The position numbers were made by a program, and so were the translations under genes. The notes beneath the pieces are model-generated. The model was not told the DNA's origin. It ran no database searches and saw nothing but the letters and a program-made list of their open reading frames with translations. From positions 1 to 64,000 of the forward strand of contig NZ_JBFBVU010000018.1 of the NCBI RefSeq assembly GCF_040689105.1: a stretch of 64,000 nucleotides of DNA. The letters are read 5' to 3'. Source of the DNA: Meridianimarinicoccus marinus. GTDB taxonomy: Bacteria > Pseudomonadota > Alphaproteobacteria > Rhodobacterales > Rhodobacteraceae. This document shows, piece by piece, positions 26,676 through 36,375 of the stretch; position 1 is the stretch's first letter, and every line of letters begins with the position of its first letter.

Positions 26676-27695
26676 ATGTCCCAGGATCCCTTTCAGTCGC
26701 TTTCGCAAATCCGCGAGATCCTGAGCCAACTTCCGAACCCCGATCAGGAGGCCGTGGTAGGGGCGCTGAACCGCAACGGCCAGTTGACCAAACCGCCCGG
26801 CGCGCTGGGACGGCTGGAGGATCTGGCGATCTGGTACGCTGGCTGGCGCGGCGATCACCGCCCGGTCATCCGCGCGCCGCAGGTTCTGGTCTTTGCCGGA
26901 AATCACGGGGTCGCCGCGCGCGGCGTGTCGGCCTTCCCGCCCGAGGTGACAGTGCAGATGGTGGCCAATTTCCAGGCCGGCGGGGCGGCGGTCAACCAGT
27001 TGGCCAAATGCTTTGGCGCCACCTTCATGGTGGTGCCGCTGGATTTGGACCGCCCGACGCAGGATTTCACCCAAGGTCCGGCGATGAGTGAGGCCGAGAT
27101 ATGCGCCGCTTTCAGCGCTGGCTGGCAAGGCGTGGACCCGGACGCCGACCTACTGATCACCGGCGAAATGGGCATCGGCAACACCACGTCTGCGGCGGCC
27201 ATCGCTCTGGCCCTGTTCGGCGGCACGGCACGCGACTGGACCGGGCGCGGCACTGGCGTCGAAGGCGCGGCCCTCGAGGCCAAGGCGCAGGTGGTGGCGG
27301 ACGGTCTGGCAGCCAATGCCGATCTGCTGGCGGATCCGCTGCAGGTGCTGCAAGCCCTTGGCGGGCGCGAGATCGCCGCCATGGCCGGGGCCATCCTGCG
27401 GGCCCGCAGCCTGTGCATCCCGGTGATCCTGGACGGGTTCATCTGTTGCGCTGCGGCGGCGGTGCTGGAAAAGGCCCGGCCCGGTGCGCTGGATCACTGC
27501 GTGGCCGGGCACCGCTCGGCCGAACAGGCGCATCAGCGGCTGCTGGATGCCCTGCACAAACCCGCGCTTCTGAGCCTCGGGATGCGGCTGGGCGAAGGCT
27601 CGGGCGCGGCGCTGGCCATCGGGGTGCTGCAAGGCGCGGTTGCCTGCCATTCCGGCATGGCCACCTTCGCCGAAGCCGGGGTGGCCGGTGGCTGA
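26676..27695 (+). CDS. cobT: Nicotinate-nucleotide--dimethylbenzimidazole phosphoribosyltransferase CobT
   Basis: A 339-residue enzyme that makes alpha-ribazole phosphate, the lower-ligand precursor for cobalamin. Family motifs include RLEDLA, VFAGNHGVAARGVSAFP and GEMGIGNTTSAAA. The C-terminal part carries MRLGEGSGAALAI, near the catalytic Glu region. It is divergent from cobS, the next enzyme in the pathway, and convergent with the Kef-type gene with only 3 bases between stops. No cobalamin riboswitch fits in the 66-base divergent gap. Confidence 0.95.
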   Translation: MSQDPFQSLSQIREILSQLPNPDQEAVVGALNRNGQLTKPPGALGRLEDLAIWYAGWRGDHRPVIRAPQVLVFAGNHGVAARGVSAFPPEVTVQMVANFQAGGAAVNQLAKCFGATFMVVPLDLDRPTQDFTQGPAMSEAEICAAFSAGWQGVDPDADLLITGEMGIGNTTSAAAIALALFGGTARDWTGRGTGVEGAALEAKAQVVADGLAANADLLADPLQVLQALGGREIAAMAGAILRARSLCIPVILDGFICCAAAAVLEKARPGALDHCVAGHRSAEQAHQRLLDALHKPALLSLGMRLGEGSGAALAIGVLQGAVACHSGMATFAEAGVAGG

Positions 27696-27698
27696 GCC

Positions 27699-29627
27699 CT
27701 AGTCCGTCGGCGCAGGGATCGCTTCCTTGTCCTCGAAAGAGCCGTCCTTGCGTTCCACCTGGCTGACCAGCGCGGTTTCCAGCTCGCGGCTGAACTGCTT
27801 GGCCCGCGCCATATAGGCGGCGTTCTCGGTCACCGGCACGCCGGGCTTCCAGACTTCGGCCTGTTCGCGCAGGGCTTTCCGGTCGAGCTTGTAGTAGAGC
27901 GTTTCCAGCTCGTTGGCCTCGAACTCGCTCAGCCCCATGTTCTCCAGCACATAGCGCGCGGCGCGCAGCGAGCTGTCGAACATCTCGCGCACGATGTCAT
28001 CAGCCCCGGCGCGGTACAGTTCGAACACATGCACCCGGTCGTGGGCGCGGGCGACGATGTGCAGGTCGGGCCGCACCCGGCGCGCATAGCGCACGATCCG
28101 GGTCGAGGCGTTCTTGTCGTCCATCGCCACCACCAGCACCTGCGCCTCCATCAGCCCGGCCGAGCGCAGCAGATCGGGGCGGGTGGGATCGCCCAGAAAG
28201 CCCTTGAACCCGAACTGTCGCATCAGGCGGATGGTGTTCAGGTCGTTGTCCAGAACCGTGGTGCGAAAGCCGCTCATCTGCACCATGCGGTTGACCACTT
28301 GCCCGAAGCGGCCGACACCGGCGATGATGATCGGGCCTTCCTGCTGGATCTGGTCTGGCGGCTGGTCTGGCGGTTCGTCCGAATGGACGCGCTTGGACAG
28401 GACCTCGTAGGCGATGAAGAACAGCGGCGTCAGCAGCATCGACAGGGCGATGACCAGATAGATGACCTGCTGGTATTCCGGCGGGATCACACCGCGTTGC
28501 AGGCTGAACCCGGCCAGCACGAAGCCGAATTCCCCGGCCTGCGCCAGCCCGAGGGTGAACAATCGCTGATCGCGTCCCTTGAGCTGGAAGATGCGGGCCA
28601 GCAACAGCAGGATCGCGCCCTTGGTGAACATCAGCGCCAGGGTCAGCGCCAGAAGCTTGAACGGCTGCGCCAGGAAGGTGGCCACATCCATGCCCGCGCC
28701 GACGGTGATGAAAAACAGCCCCAGAAGCAGGCCCTTGAAGGGCTCAAGTGCGGTTTCCATCTCGTGCTGGAATTCCGAGTTGGCCAGCACCACCCCGGCC
28801 AGGAAGGTGCCAAGCGCCGGTGAAACGCCAAGGATCAGCATCAGGCAGGCGATGGCAATGACGATCAGCAGCGCCAGCGCCGTGAACATCTCGCGCAGGC
28901 GCGTGGCGTGGATGGCGTTGAACACCGGGCGGGTCAGAAAGATGCCCGCAAGGATGATGCCCACCAGCGCGGCCAGAGTCACGAGCGCCTCGCCCCAGCC
29001 GGGCAGCTGGGCCAGGTGGCCGCGCGCCCAGTTGGCGAATTCCATCATCCCACCGGCGGAAGTGGCGCCATGTCCGGCGACGTCATGGGCCACGACCGCA
29101 TGCGGATTGACACCGCCAAGCGCCAGCAGCGGCAACAGCGCCAGCATCGGGATCACCGCCACATCCTGCGTCAGCAGCACCGCGAAGGTGGCCCGCCCGC
29201 CATTGGTCTGCATCAGCCGCTTTTCGGACAGTGTCTGCAACACGATCGCGGTCGAGGACAGCGACAGGGCCAGCCCCACCGCCAGCGCCGCCGACCATGT
29301 CAGCCCCAACGCCATGGCGGCGGCCATGATCGCGCCGGTGCTCAGCACCACCTGCAACCCGCCCATGCCGATCAACCGGTGTCGCATCGCCCAGAGGGCG
29401 CGGGGATCCAGTTCCAGCCCGATCAGGAACAGCATCATCACCACGCCGAATTCGGCAAAATGTTGCAGGCTTTCGGTCTCGCTGCCGACCACGCCCAGAA
29501 CCGGCCCGATCAGGATGCCGGCCAGCAGGTAGCCCAGCACCGATCCCAATCCCAGGCGCGACGCAATGGGCACCGCCAGAACGGCGGCAAGAAGATAGAT
29601 CACGGCCTGAAACAGGAAACTTTCCAT
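27699..29627 (-). CDS. Kef-type (CPA2) cation:proton antiporter with RCK domain
   Basis: A 642-residue monovalent cation/proton antiporter. Residues about 5-390 hold 12 or so membrane helices of the Na_H_Exchanger fold (LGYLLAGILIGPVLG, MLFLIGLELDP). A TrkA_N Rossmann domain follows near 405 (IIAGVGRFGQV). This is the KefB/KefC layout, potassium efflux in the best-studied members, although the glutathione-gated features cannot be verified by eye. GAGGGACC precedes the ATG at 29627; the frame could extend 25 codons further upstream but lacks a ribosome binding site. Confidence 0.9.
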   Translation of the reverse strand: MESFLFQAVIYLLAAVLAVPIASRLGLGSVLGYLLAGILIGPVLGVVGSETESLQHFAEFGVVMMLFLIGLELDPRALWAMRHRLIGMGGLQVVLSTGAIMAAAMALGLTWSAALAVGLALSLSSTAIVLQTLSEKRLMQTNGGRATFAVLLTQDVAVIPMLALLPLLALGGVNPHAVVAHDVAGHGATSAGGMMEFANWARGHLAQLPGWGEALVTLAALVGIILAGIFLTRPVFNAIHATRLREMFTALALLIVIAIACLMLILGVSPALGTFLAGVVLANSEFQHEMETALEPFKGLLLGLFFITVGAGMDVATFLAQPFKLLALTLALMFTKGAILLLLARIFQLKGRDQRLFTLGLAQAGEFGFVLAGFSLQRGVIPPEYQQVIYLVIALSMLLTPLFFIAYEVLSKRVHSDEPPDQPPDQIQQEGPIIIAGVGRFGQVVNRMVQMSGFRTTVLDNDLNTIRLMRQFGFKGFLGDPTRPDLLRSAGLMEAQVLVVAMDDKNASTRIVRYARRVRPDLHIVARAHDRVHVFELYRAGADDIVREMFDSSLRAARYVLENMGLSEFEANELETLYYKLDRKALREQAEVWKPGVPVTENAAYMARAKQFSRELETALVSQVERKDGSFEDKEAIPAPTD

Positions 29628-29757
29628 GGTCCCTCGGTTTGGTCGGGTGTGCGGGCGTTGCGGGTTGACCCCACTGTGACGCGCTGGTCGCGGGGCCGCC
29701 ACCGGTCATTGCGCGGATGCGGCCATCCCACGCGCTTTTTACCGGCGCGGGGGATTT

Positions 29758-31674
29758 CTAGCCGCGCGGCATGGTCAAGGTCACGTTGCGTCCGCCCTTC
29801 ACATAGCTCAGCCGCCCTTGGTTGATGGCCGACACCTTGCCGCCGTCGATGCGGTCACCGACCTCGACATTGACGACCCGGCCCGAGGGCAGGCGGACAA
29901 GGGCGCGCGGTGACCGGCTTGAGCCGAAAGTGCCCAGAAGGTTGATCTCGTTCAGGTCGATGCCGCTACCACGGGTGGCCTGTTTCGCCACCTTCTGGGG
30001 CGAGGCCGCCGTGGGCGTCGCCACCTGGTCCTGCCGAATCACTTGCGGCTTGGGCTTGGCCACGCTGGCGGCGGCAAACCGCTGGGCCGCCTGCGGCGAG
30101 CGCGCTTGGGGGCGCGGGGCCTGGCTGACGGCCTGCGCGGTGGCGGGCGCGTCGCGCACCGCATCCTGGGCCGAGGCCGGGCGCGGCACCGGGCGATAGA
30201 GTGCCAGTTCGGTCTTGGTCTTGCCGCCAAGGGCGGCGCGCTCGAACCTTTCGTCCAGACCCTGCGGACGGGCGCGGGGCGCGACGTTTTTCAGCGGGTG
30301 ATCCTCGGCCAGACCGGCGCGGGTCAGCACGATGGTGACTTCGACCGGCTCGTCCCGGTCCGGGCGCGGGCGGGCCTGACCGGGCGGTTGACCTTCGAAC
30401 ACCAGCACCCCGTCGGGGGTCGGCGTGCCTTCGGCGCTGGGGCGTACCAGACCGCGCTCGTCCACCACGAAGATCTGCGCGGCGGGTCCGGGCGGCTGGG
30501 GCGAGGCGGGCAGGCTGTCGGCGGACCAGGTGGTCAGATCGGTCAGCGCCAGCGCGTCTGTGCGAAAGCTTGGATCCAGCCCCGGCATCGCAAGGTCCAG
30601 CAGATCCTGATCGTCCAGCGGTTGGGTCAGGATCGGCGCCGGGCTGTAGAAAACCGTCAGATCCTCGGGCAGCGGCGGCGGCAGGTCGGCGGTGCGCGTC
30701 ATCCCGACCGGATCGGCGGCGGCAGCGATGCTCTCGGCGTTTTCGGCCTCATCCGCCGCGATTTCGGCGTCCTCAAGCTGTTCCGGCTCCGCCGCGATGA
30801 TCCGGGCCGGGGGCTCACTTTCCTGCACCTCGGGCACATCTTCAACGGGCCAGAGCGCAGCCACGGACAGACCGGCCACCAGCACCCCCGTCAGCGCGGC
30901 GGCAATGCGCAGGCGCGGGCCGGGGGTCAGCCGGTGGCGCAGGCTGCGCGCCGCCACGGCGCGCTTGACGCGGGGCGGCGGATCGTCGGCCTCGATCTCG
31001 TCGAGGCTGCGAAGATGTTCGGGGTTGCGGCGGGCGACCTCATCGGCGCGGGCGCGCGCCTTCATTTGCGCGGCCAGAGAGGGCGACGGCGCGCGTGCGA
31101 CCGGCGGTTCCACAGGCACCTCGGTCACGCCGGGGGCGGTGTCGGGGTCGGGCAGATGGGGGGGGCCTTGCGCGCCATCCGCAGGCCGCAGCCCGCCAAG
31201 GTCGGGCTGATCCGGGAACTGGCCCGGTTCGGGGCGGGCGGTGAAGGCCGACGGCGTGGCCCCGCAGGCTTGCAGAAACACCGTGGCTTCCTCGATCACC
31301 ACGCGCGGGGCGGCAGCGATCAGGAACCAGCCGCCCTGCAAATCCCAATCCAGCGCCATGTCCTCGGTCAGATGCGGATGCTTTTCACAAAGAACCGCGA
31401 TCAGCCGGGCGGTAGGGTCCTCGGCGGTCTCGCCGATCTCCTGCACGGGCAGCGCGGCATAGGTCATCTGGTCGGGGGGCAGCGCCACCAGCAGATCCAG
31501 CGCCTCCAGCGGTGTATCCAGATGCCCCGCACCAAGACGCAACAACGCCGACAGCCGGGTGTGCAGCCCGTCTCCGGCTAGTGGCGTGCGCCCCAGCCGC
31601 GCCCAGCCCCCGCCTTGGGGAACCAGAAGCGTTGCCCACTCTTCCGAGAGGTCGAGAGCACATCGTTGCGTCAT
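29758..31674 (-). CDS. Large bitopic protein with PilP/GspC-like C-terminal domain
   Basis: A 638-residue protein not recognised as a whole. Residues 1-250 are soluble and predicted cytoplasmic (MTQRCALDL onward). A single transmembrane helix lies near 255-275 (AAALTGVLVAGLSVAAL), and the rest is a Pro/Ala-rich periplasmic stalk. The C-terminal 70 residues (NLLGTFGSSRSPRALVRL, then GRVVNVEVGDRIDGG) resemble the small beta domain of PilP and GspC inner-membrane secretin partners. No other pilus or secretion genes are nearby. ATG at 31674 follows GGACAGGCAA; the ORF upstream of it is a shadow. Confidence 0.6.
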   Translation of the reverse strand: MTQRCALDLSEEWATLLVPQGGGWARLGRTPLAGDGLHTRLSALLRLGAGHLDTPLEALDLLVALPPDQMTYAALPVQEIGETAEDPTARLIAVLCEKHPHLTEDMALDWDLQGGWFLIAAAPRVVIEEATVFLQACGATPSAFTARPEPGQFPDQPDLGGLRPADGAQGPPHLPDPDTAPGVTEVPVEPPVARAPSPSLAAQMKARARADEVARRNPEHLRSLDEIEADDPPPRVKRAVAARSLRHRLTPGPRLRIAAALTGVLVAGLSVAALWPVEDVPEVQESEPPARIIAAEPEQLEDAEIAADEAENAESIAAAADPVGMTRTADLPPPLPEDLTVFYSPAPILTQPLDDQDLLDLAMPGLDPSFRTDALALTDLTTWSADSLPASPQPPGPAAQIFVVDERGLVRPSAEGTPTPDGVLVFEGQPPGQARPRPDRDEPVEVTIVLTRAGLAEDHPLKNVAPRARPQGLDERFERAALGGKTKTELALYRPVPRPASAQDAVRDAPATAQAVSQAPRPQARSPQAAQRFAAASVAKPKPQVIRQDQVATPTAASPQKVAKQATRGSGIDLNEINLLGTFGSSRSPRALVRLPSGRVVNVEVGDRIDGGKVSAINQGRLSYVKGGRNVTLTMPRG

Positions 31675-31716
31675 TTGCCTGTCCGGACTGCCTTGCCGCT
31701 GCATAGCGCGGTTTGT

Positions 31717-31743
31717 TTTCCAGAATGCTACCATATCTGGAAA
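31717..31743. promoter_or_regulatory. Perfect inverted repeat TTTCCAGA-N11-TCTGGAAA
   Basis: An 8-bp inverted repeat with an 11-base spacer lies in the 121-base gap between the divergently transcribed PilP-like and SIMPL genes. Its size and place fit an operator for a dimeric regulator. Confidence 0.45.
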
Positions 31744-31795
31744 GACAGGACAGGCCCAACCGGACCTGAATACATCCAAACCAAAGGAAAACAGC

Positions 31796-32491
31796 ATGAC
31801 CAGACCGCTGATCCCACTTCTTCTGAGCGCGATGCTGATGGCCGGGGCTGCCGCTGCCGACACGCCGCAGCGCAGCATCACCGTGACCGGCGAGGGGCGC
31901 GTGGCCGCAGCTCCGGACATGGCGCGCTTGCAGGCGGGCGCGGTGGCGCGGGCCGACACCGCCGAGGGCGCGCTGGCGGCCATGTCGGACATGATGGCGG
32001 CGGTGCTTGAGGCACTGAAGGCCGAAGGCATCGCGCCCGAGAAGATCCAGACCCAGTCGCTGGGGCTGATGCCGCTGAGGCCCAACCGCAATGACCCCGG
32101 CGTCGATCCGCTGGCGGTGATCGGCTTCGAGGCGCGCAGCGAGGTGGCGGTCGAACTTACCGATCTGGCGCGGGTGGGGCCGGTCATCGACACGCTGGTC
32201 AAGGCCGGGGCCAATGACATCTCGCGGCTGAGCTTCGACATTGCCGACCCCGCAGGCCTACGCGATGCCGCGCGCAAGGCGGCGGTGGCCGATGCGCTGG
32301 CTTCGGCAAAGCTCTACGCCGATGCGGCCGGGGTCGAACTGGGCGAAGTGCTGAGCCTGAGCGAGCAGGGCGGCGGGATGCCCCGGCCCGAAATGGCGGG
32401 CCGGGCGCTGATGGCCGATGCGGCGGTGCCGGTGGCCGAGGGCGAATTGCAGGTCACCGCGCGGGTAACGCTGGTCATCGCCCTCGACTGA
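31796..32491 (+). CDS. SIMPL-domain (DUF541) periplasmic protein
   Basis: A 231-residue exported protein with a signal peptide (residues 1-21, ending AGAAAAD). The DUF541/SIMPL domain shows ITVTGEGRVAAAPDMARL at the start and VTARVTLVIAL at the end. Family members such as E. coli YggE are linked to oxidative-stress tolerance, and the eukaryotic SIMPL to signalling; the biochemical role is unknown. ATG at 31796 follows AAAGGAAAACAGC. It is convergent with the sulfhydrylase gene. Confidence 0.88.
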   Translation: MTRPLIPLLLSAMLMAGAAAADTPQRSITVTGEGRVAAAPDMARLQAGAVARADTAEGALAAMSDMMAAVLEALKAEGIAPEKIQTQSLGLMPLRPNRNDPGVDPLAVIGFEARSEVAVELTDLARVGPVIDTLVKAGANDISRLSFDIADPAGLRDAARKAAVADALASAKLYADAAGVELGEVLSLSEQGGGMPRPEMAGRALMADAAVPVAEGELQVTARVTLVIALD

Positions 32492-32497
32492 TCGGGC

Positions 32498-33790
32498 CTA
32501 GCTGGTGGCCTTGGCCAGGGCCTGATCGATGTCGTGGATCAGGTCCTCGGCGTCCTCGATGCCGATGGACAGACGCACCACATTGGGGGCCGCGCCGGCG
32601 GCCTCCTGCTGCTCCGGCGTCAGCTGACGGTGCGTGGTCGAGGCCGAATGGATCACCAGCGACCGGGTGTCGCCAAGGTTGGCCACATGGCTGAAGATCT
32701 CGACACTGTCGACGAATTTCACGCAGGCCTCGTAGCCGCCCTTGATGGCGAAGGTGAATAGCGCCCCCGCGCCCTTGGGGTACAGCGCCTGAACCCGGTC
32801 GTAATAGGGCGACGAGGGCAACCCGGCGTAGGTGACGTAATCGACCCGGTCGTCGTCTTCCAGCCAGTTGGCGATGACCTGCGCGTTCTCGACGTGGCGC
32901 TGCATCCGCAACGACAGGGTCTCGATCCCCAGCAGCGTGTAATGCGCCGCCTGCGGGTTCATGGTCATGCCCAGGTCGCGCAGCCCCACGGCGATGGAAT
33001 GGAAGGTGAAGGCCATCGGGCCAAGGGCGGAGTGGAAGGTCAGCCCGTGATAGGCGGGCTCGGGTTCGCTGAGCGAGGGGAACTTGTCGCTGGCCGACCA
33101 GTCGAATTTGCCGCTGTCCACCACGCAGCCGCCGGTGACAGTGCCATTGCCGGTCAGGTACTTGGTGGTCGAATGCACCACCAGGTCGGCGCCCTGTTCG
33201 ATCGGGCGGCACAGGTAAGGCGTGGCCGAGGTGTTGTCGACGATCAGCGGCACGCCGCCGTCATGGGCAATGCCCGAAATGGTCGGCAGGTCGGTCACAT
33301 AGCCGCCCGGATTGGCGATGGATTCGCAGAATACTGCGCGGGTGTCATCGTCGATGGCCGCTTTCACCGCCTCCACATCGTCGAAATCGACGAATTTGGC
33401 CGACCAGCCGAAGCGTTTGATGGTCTGGCTGAACTGGGTGATCGTGCCGCCGTACAGACGGGTCGAGGCCACCACGTTCTTGCCCGGTCCCATCAGCGGG
33501 AACAACGCCATGATCTGCGCCGCATGGCCCGACGAACAGCACACCGCCCCGGCGCCGCCTTCCAGCGTCGCGATACGTTCGGCCAGCACGGCAACCGTGG
33601 GGTTGGTCAGGCGCGAATAGATGTAGCCGACCTCTTGCAGGTTGAACAACGCCGCGGCGTGATCGGCATCGCGGAACACATAGGCCGTGGTCTGATAGAT
33701 CGGTGTCTGCCGGGCGCCGGTGGCCGGATCGGGGCTGGCGCCTGCATGGATCTGCAGCGTGTCGAAACCTAGTTTTGCCGTGTCGGACAT
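32498..33790 (-). CDS. metY: O-acetylhomoserine aminocarboxypropyltransferase (sulfhydrylase)
   Basis: A 430-residue PLP enzyme of the Cys/Met metabolism family. The PLP Lys is at residue 210 (HSTTKYLTG), and TRLYGGTITQF and SGHAAQIMALF are typical of O-acetylhomoserine sulfhydrylases. These enzymes make homocysteine directly from O-acetylhomoserine and sulfide. MetZ (succinyl-homoserine) is a less likely alternative given length and motifs. GGAGAG precedes the ATG at 33790; the longer open frame is not family-like. It is divergent from the VOC gene. Confidence 0.92.
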   Translation of the reverse strand: MSDTAKLGFDTLQIHAGASPDPATGARQTPIYQTTAYVFRDADHAAALFNLQEVGYIYSRLTNPTVAVLAERIATLEGGAGAVCCSSGHAAQIMALFPLMGPGKNVVASTRLYGGTITQFSQTIKRFGWSAKFVDFDDVEAVKAAIDDDTRAVFCESIANPGGYVTDLPTISGIAHDGGVPLIVDNTSATPYLCRPIEQGADLVVHSTTKYLTGNGTVTGGCVVDSGKFDWSASDKFPSLSEPEPAYHGLTFHSALGPMAFTFHSIAVGLRDLGMTMNPQAAHYTLLGIETLSLRMQRHVENAQVIANWLEDDDRVDYVTYAGLPSSPYYDRVQALYPKGAGALFTFAIKGGYEACVKFVDSVEIFSHVANLGDTRSLVIHSASTTHRQLTPEQQEAAGAAPNVVRLSIGIEDAEDLIHDIDQALAKATS

Positions 33791-33867
33791 TGCTCTCTCC
33801 CTGTGGTGTCGCCAAAGTAGCAGTAAGTGAAGGTTTTCTCCCCGACAAGCTGCCAAAGGTTCCTGCC

Positions 33868-34281
33868 ATGCCCATGCCCTTTCACCTTGCCATCAATGTG
33901 GCCGATCTGGACGACGCCCGCGCCTTTTATGGCGGGCTGCTGGGGGCCGAGGAGGGGCGCAGCACCGACACCTGGGTCGATTTCAACTTCTTCGGCCATC
34001 AGCTGTCGCTGCACCTTGGCCCGGTTCTGGAAACCCGCAACACCGGCAAGGTAGGCGAGCACATGGTGCCGATGCCGCATTTCGGCGTGGTCCTGACCAT
34101 GGCCGACTGGGAGGCGCTGGCCGCGCGGCTGACCGAGGCCGGGATCGATTTCGTGCTGCCGCCCTCGCGCCGGTTCGAAGGCCAGCCCGGCGCGCAAAGC
34201 ACCATGTTCTTCCGCGACCCCTGCGGCAATCCCATCGAGGTGAAGGGCTTTGCCGACACCGAGGGAATTTTTGCCAGCTGA
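33868..34281 (+). CDS. VOC/glyoxalase-fold protein
   Basis: A 137-residue vicinal-oxygen-chelate protein with two beta-alpha-beta-beta-beta halves (FHLAINVADLDDARAFY; PHFGVVLTMADW) and the C-terminal FFRDPCGNPIEVKG typical of the fold. His and Glu residues in the usual metal positions are present. The reaction is unknown; related proteins include dioxygenases, glyoxalase I and resistance proteins. ATG at 33868 has AAAGG upstream. Confidence 0.82.
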   Translation: MPMPFHLAINVADLDDARAFYGGLLGAEEGRSTDTWVDFNFFGHQLSLHLGPVLETRNTGKVGEHMVPMPHFGVVLTMADWEALAARLTEAGIDFVLPPSRRFEGQPGAQSTMFFRDPCGNPIEVKGFADTEGIFAS

Positions 34282-34290
34282 CCGCAATCG

Positions 34291-34323
34291 CGCCCCATCC
34301 CGTCAAACGGGTTGATCGGGGCG
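34291..34323. terminator. Nested hairpin between VOC gene and ABC operon
   Basis: CGCCCC pairs with GGGGCG outside an inner CCCGT/ACGGG stem. It lies 10 bases after the VOC stop and lacks a T tract, so termination is only possible. Confidence 0.4.
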
Positions 34324-34387
34324 TTGCGCTTGCCTAGGCTTCCTGAAATTGCACCGGCATTTGGGCCGGTATTCAGGGAGTTGGACC

Positions 34388-35560
34388 ATGAATTTCACCC
34401 GTTTTGGCGCGGTTGCCCTGTCGGCGCTGCTGGCCATGCCCGCCGCCGCCGACATCACCATCGCCCATGTCTACGGCAAGACCGGCCCGTTCGAGGCCTA
34501 TGCCAAGCAGTCCCATGTGGGCCTGATGATGGGGCTGGAATACGCCACCGGCGGCACCATGGAGATCGACGGCGAGAAGATCGTGGTGATCGAGAAGGAC
34601 ACCCAGCTGAAGCCCGACATCGGCCGGGCGCTGCTGGAAGAAGCCTATGGCGATGACGCGGTCGATCTGGCGGTCGGCCCGGTCAGTTCCGGCGTGGCGC
34701 TGGCGATGCTGCCGGTGGCCGAGGAATACGAGAAGATCCTGATTGTCGAACCGGCCGTGGCCGACAGCATCACCGGCGCCAACTGGAACCGCTACATCTT
34801 CCGCACCTCGCGCAACTCCAGCCAGGATGCCATCGCCAATGCCGTGGCCCTGGGCGGCGAGGGGGTCAGCGTGGCGACGCTGGCGCAGGATTATGCCTTT
34901 GGCCGCGACGGTGTGGCGGCCTTCGAGGAAGCGCTCGCCGGCACCGGGGCAGCGCTGGTGCACAAGGAATTCGTGCCCACGGATACGACCGATTTCACCG
35001 CCGCCGCCGAGCGGATCTTCAACGCCATGAAGGACGTGGACGGCGAGAAGAAGCTGTTCATCATCTGGGCCGGGGGTGGCAACCCGATGAGCAAGATCAA
35101 CGCGATGGAGCCAGCGCGCTTCGGCATCGACATTGCCACGGGCGGCAACATCCTTGCGGCGCTGAAGGCCTACAAGGAACTGCCGGGCATGGAAGGGGCG
35201 ACGTATTACTACTACGAAATCCCGCAGAACCCGGTGAACGACTGGCTGGTGACCGAGCATTTCGCCCGCTACGACAGCCCGCCGGATTTCTTCACCGCAG
35301 GCGGCATGAGCGCCGGCATCGCCGTGGTCGAGGCGATCAAGGCCGCAGGCTCTACCGAAACCGAGGAACTGATAGCCGCCATGGAAGGCATGTCGTGGGA
35401 AACGCCCAAGGGCACCATGACCTTCCGCGCCGAGGATCATCAGGCGCTGCAGTCCATGTATCATTTCAAGATCAAGGTGGACGACACCGTGGAATGGGGT
35501 ATTCCTGAACTGGTACGTGAGCTTACGATCGACGACATGCCGATCCCGGTTCGCAATTGA
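34388..35560 (+). CDS. Liv-type ABC transporter substrate-binding protein
   Basis: A 390-residue periplasmic binding protein of the LivK/ANF receptor type. The signal peptide spans residues 1-21 (ending AMPAAAD); the mature protein begins ITIAHVYGKTGPFEAYA, typical of family 4 binding proteins. Substrates of this class include branched-chain amino acids, amides and urea; the one used here is not evident. GGGAG precedes the ATG. It is the first gene of a five-gene importer operon. Confidence 0.92.
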   Translation: MNFTRFGAVALSALLAMPAAADITIAHVYGKTGPFEAYAKQSHVGLMMGLEYATGGTMEIDGEKIVVIEKDTQLKPDIGRALLEEAYGDDAVDLAVGPVSSGVALAMLPVAEEYEKILIVEPAVADSITGANWNRYIFRTSRNSSQDAIANAVALGGEGVSVATLAQDYAFGRDGVAAFEEALAGTGAALVHKEFVPTDTTDFTAAAERIFNAMKDVDGEKKLFIIWAGGGNPMSKINAMEPARFGIDIATGGNILAALKAYKELPGMEGATYYYYEIPQNPVNDWLVTEHFARYDSPPDFFTAGGMSAGIAVVEAIKAAGSTETEELIAAMEGMSWETPKGTMTFRAEDHQALQSMYHFKIKVDDTVEWGIPELVRELTIDDMPIPVRN

Positions 35561-35564
35561 CGAT

Positions 35565-35597
35565 AGCGCGCCCTGCCTTGTGCACCGGCGGGGCGCT
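35565..35597 (+). promoter_or_regulatory. Intercistronic hairpin after the binding-protein gene
   Basis: AGCGC/GCGCT, CCC/GGG and GCC/GGC segments stack into an 11-bp stem with two bulges and a 9-base loop. No T tract follows. In importer operons such elements commonly stabilise the binding-protein message relative to the downstream genes. Confidence 0.5.
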
Positions 35598-35618
35598 GCG
35601 GACGGGTGAGTGACGGCA

Positions 35619-36375
35619 ATGGCCGATATGGTATTGGAGACCCGTGACCTGACCGTCCAGTTTGGCGGTCACGTGGCGGTGGACAGGATCAGCACCGGCT
35701 TCCGGGCCGGCGAGCTGACCGCGATCGTCGGGCCCAACGGGGCCGGAAAGACCACCTACTTCAACCTGATCTCGGGACAGATCGCGGCCACCCGCGGGCG
35801 CGTTCTGCTGGAAGGGCGCAACATCACCCGCAAGCCCGCCTCGATACGCACGCGGATGGGCTTGGGGCGCGGCTTCCAGTTGACCAACCTGTTTCCCGAT
35901 CTGACGGTCTATGAAAACGTTCGCCTGGTGGTGCAGGCGCATCAGCGCAAGGGGGGGCGCCTGCTGCGGCTGGCCGACAGCGATGGCCACATGCGCGACA
36001 TGACCCATCAGGCGCTGGAACAGGTGCAGATGCGCGCGCAGGCCGACAAGCCGGTCAGCGAACTGCCGCACGGAGACCAGCGCAAGCTTGAGGTCGCAAT
36101 GCTGATCGCCATGGATCCCAAGGTCTACATGTTCGACGAACCCACCGCCGGCATGTCGCCCGATGACGCGCCGGTGGTTCTGGACCTGATCGCGCGACTG
36201 TCGCAGGACCGCAGCAAATGCATCCTGCTGGTGGAACACAAGATGGATGTCATCGGCGCGCTGGCGGACCGGATCATCGTGCTGCACAACGGCGCACTTG
36301 TGGCCGATGGCGCCCCGCAGGACGTGATGGCCTCGGCCATCGTGCAGGAAGCCTATATGGGACGGGCACAGGCCA

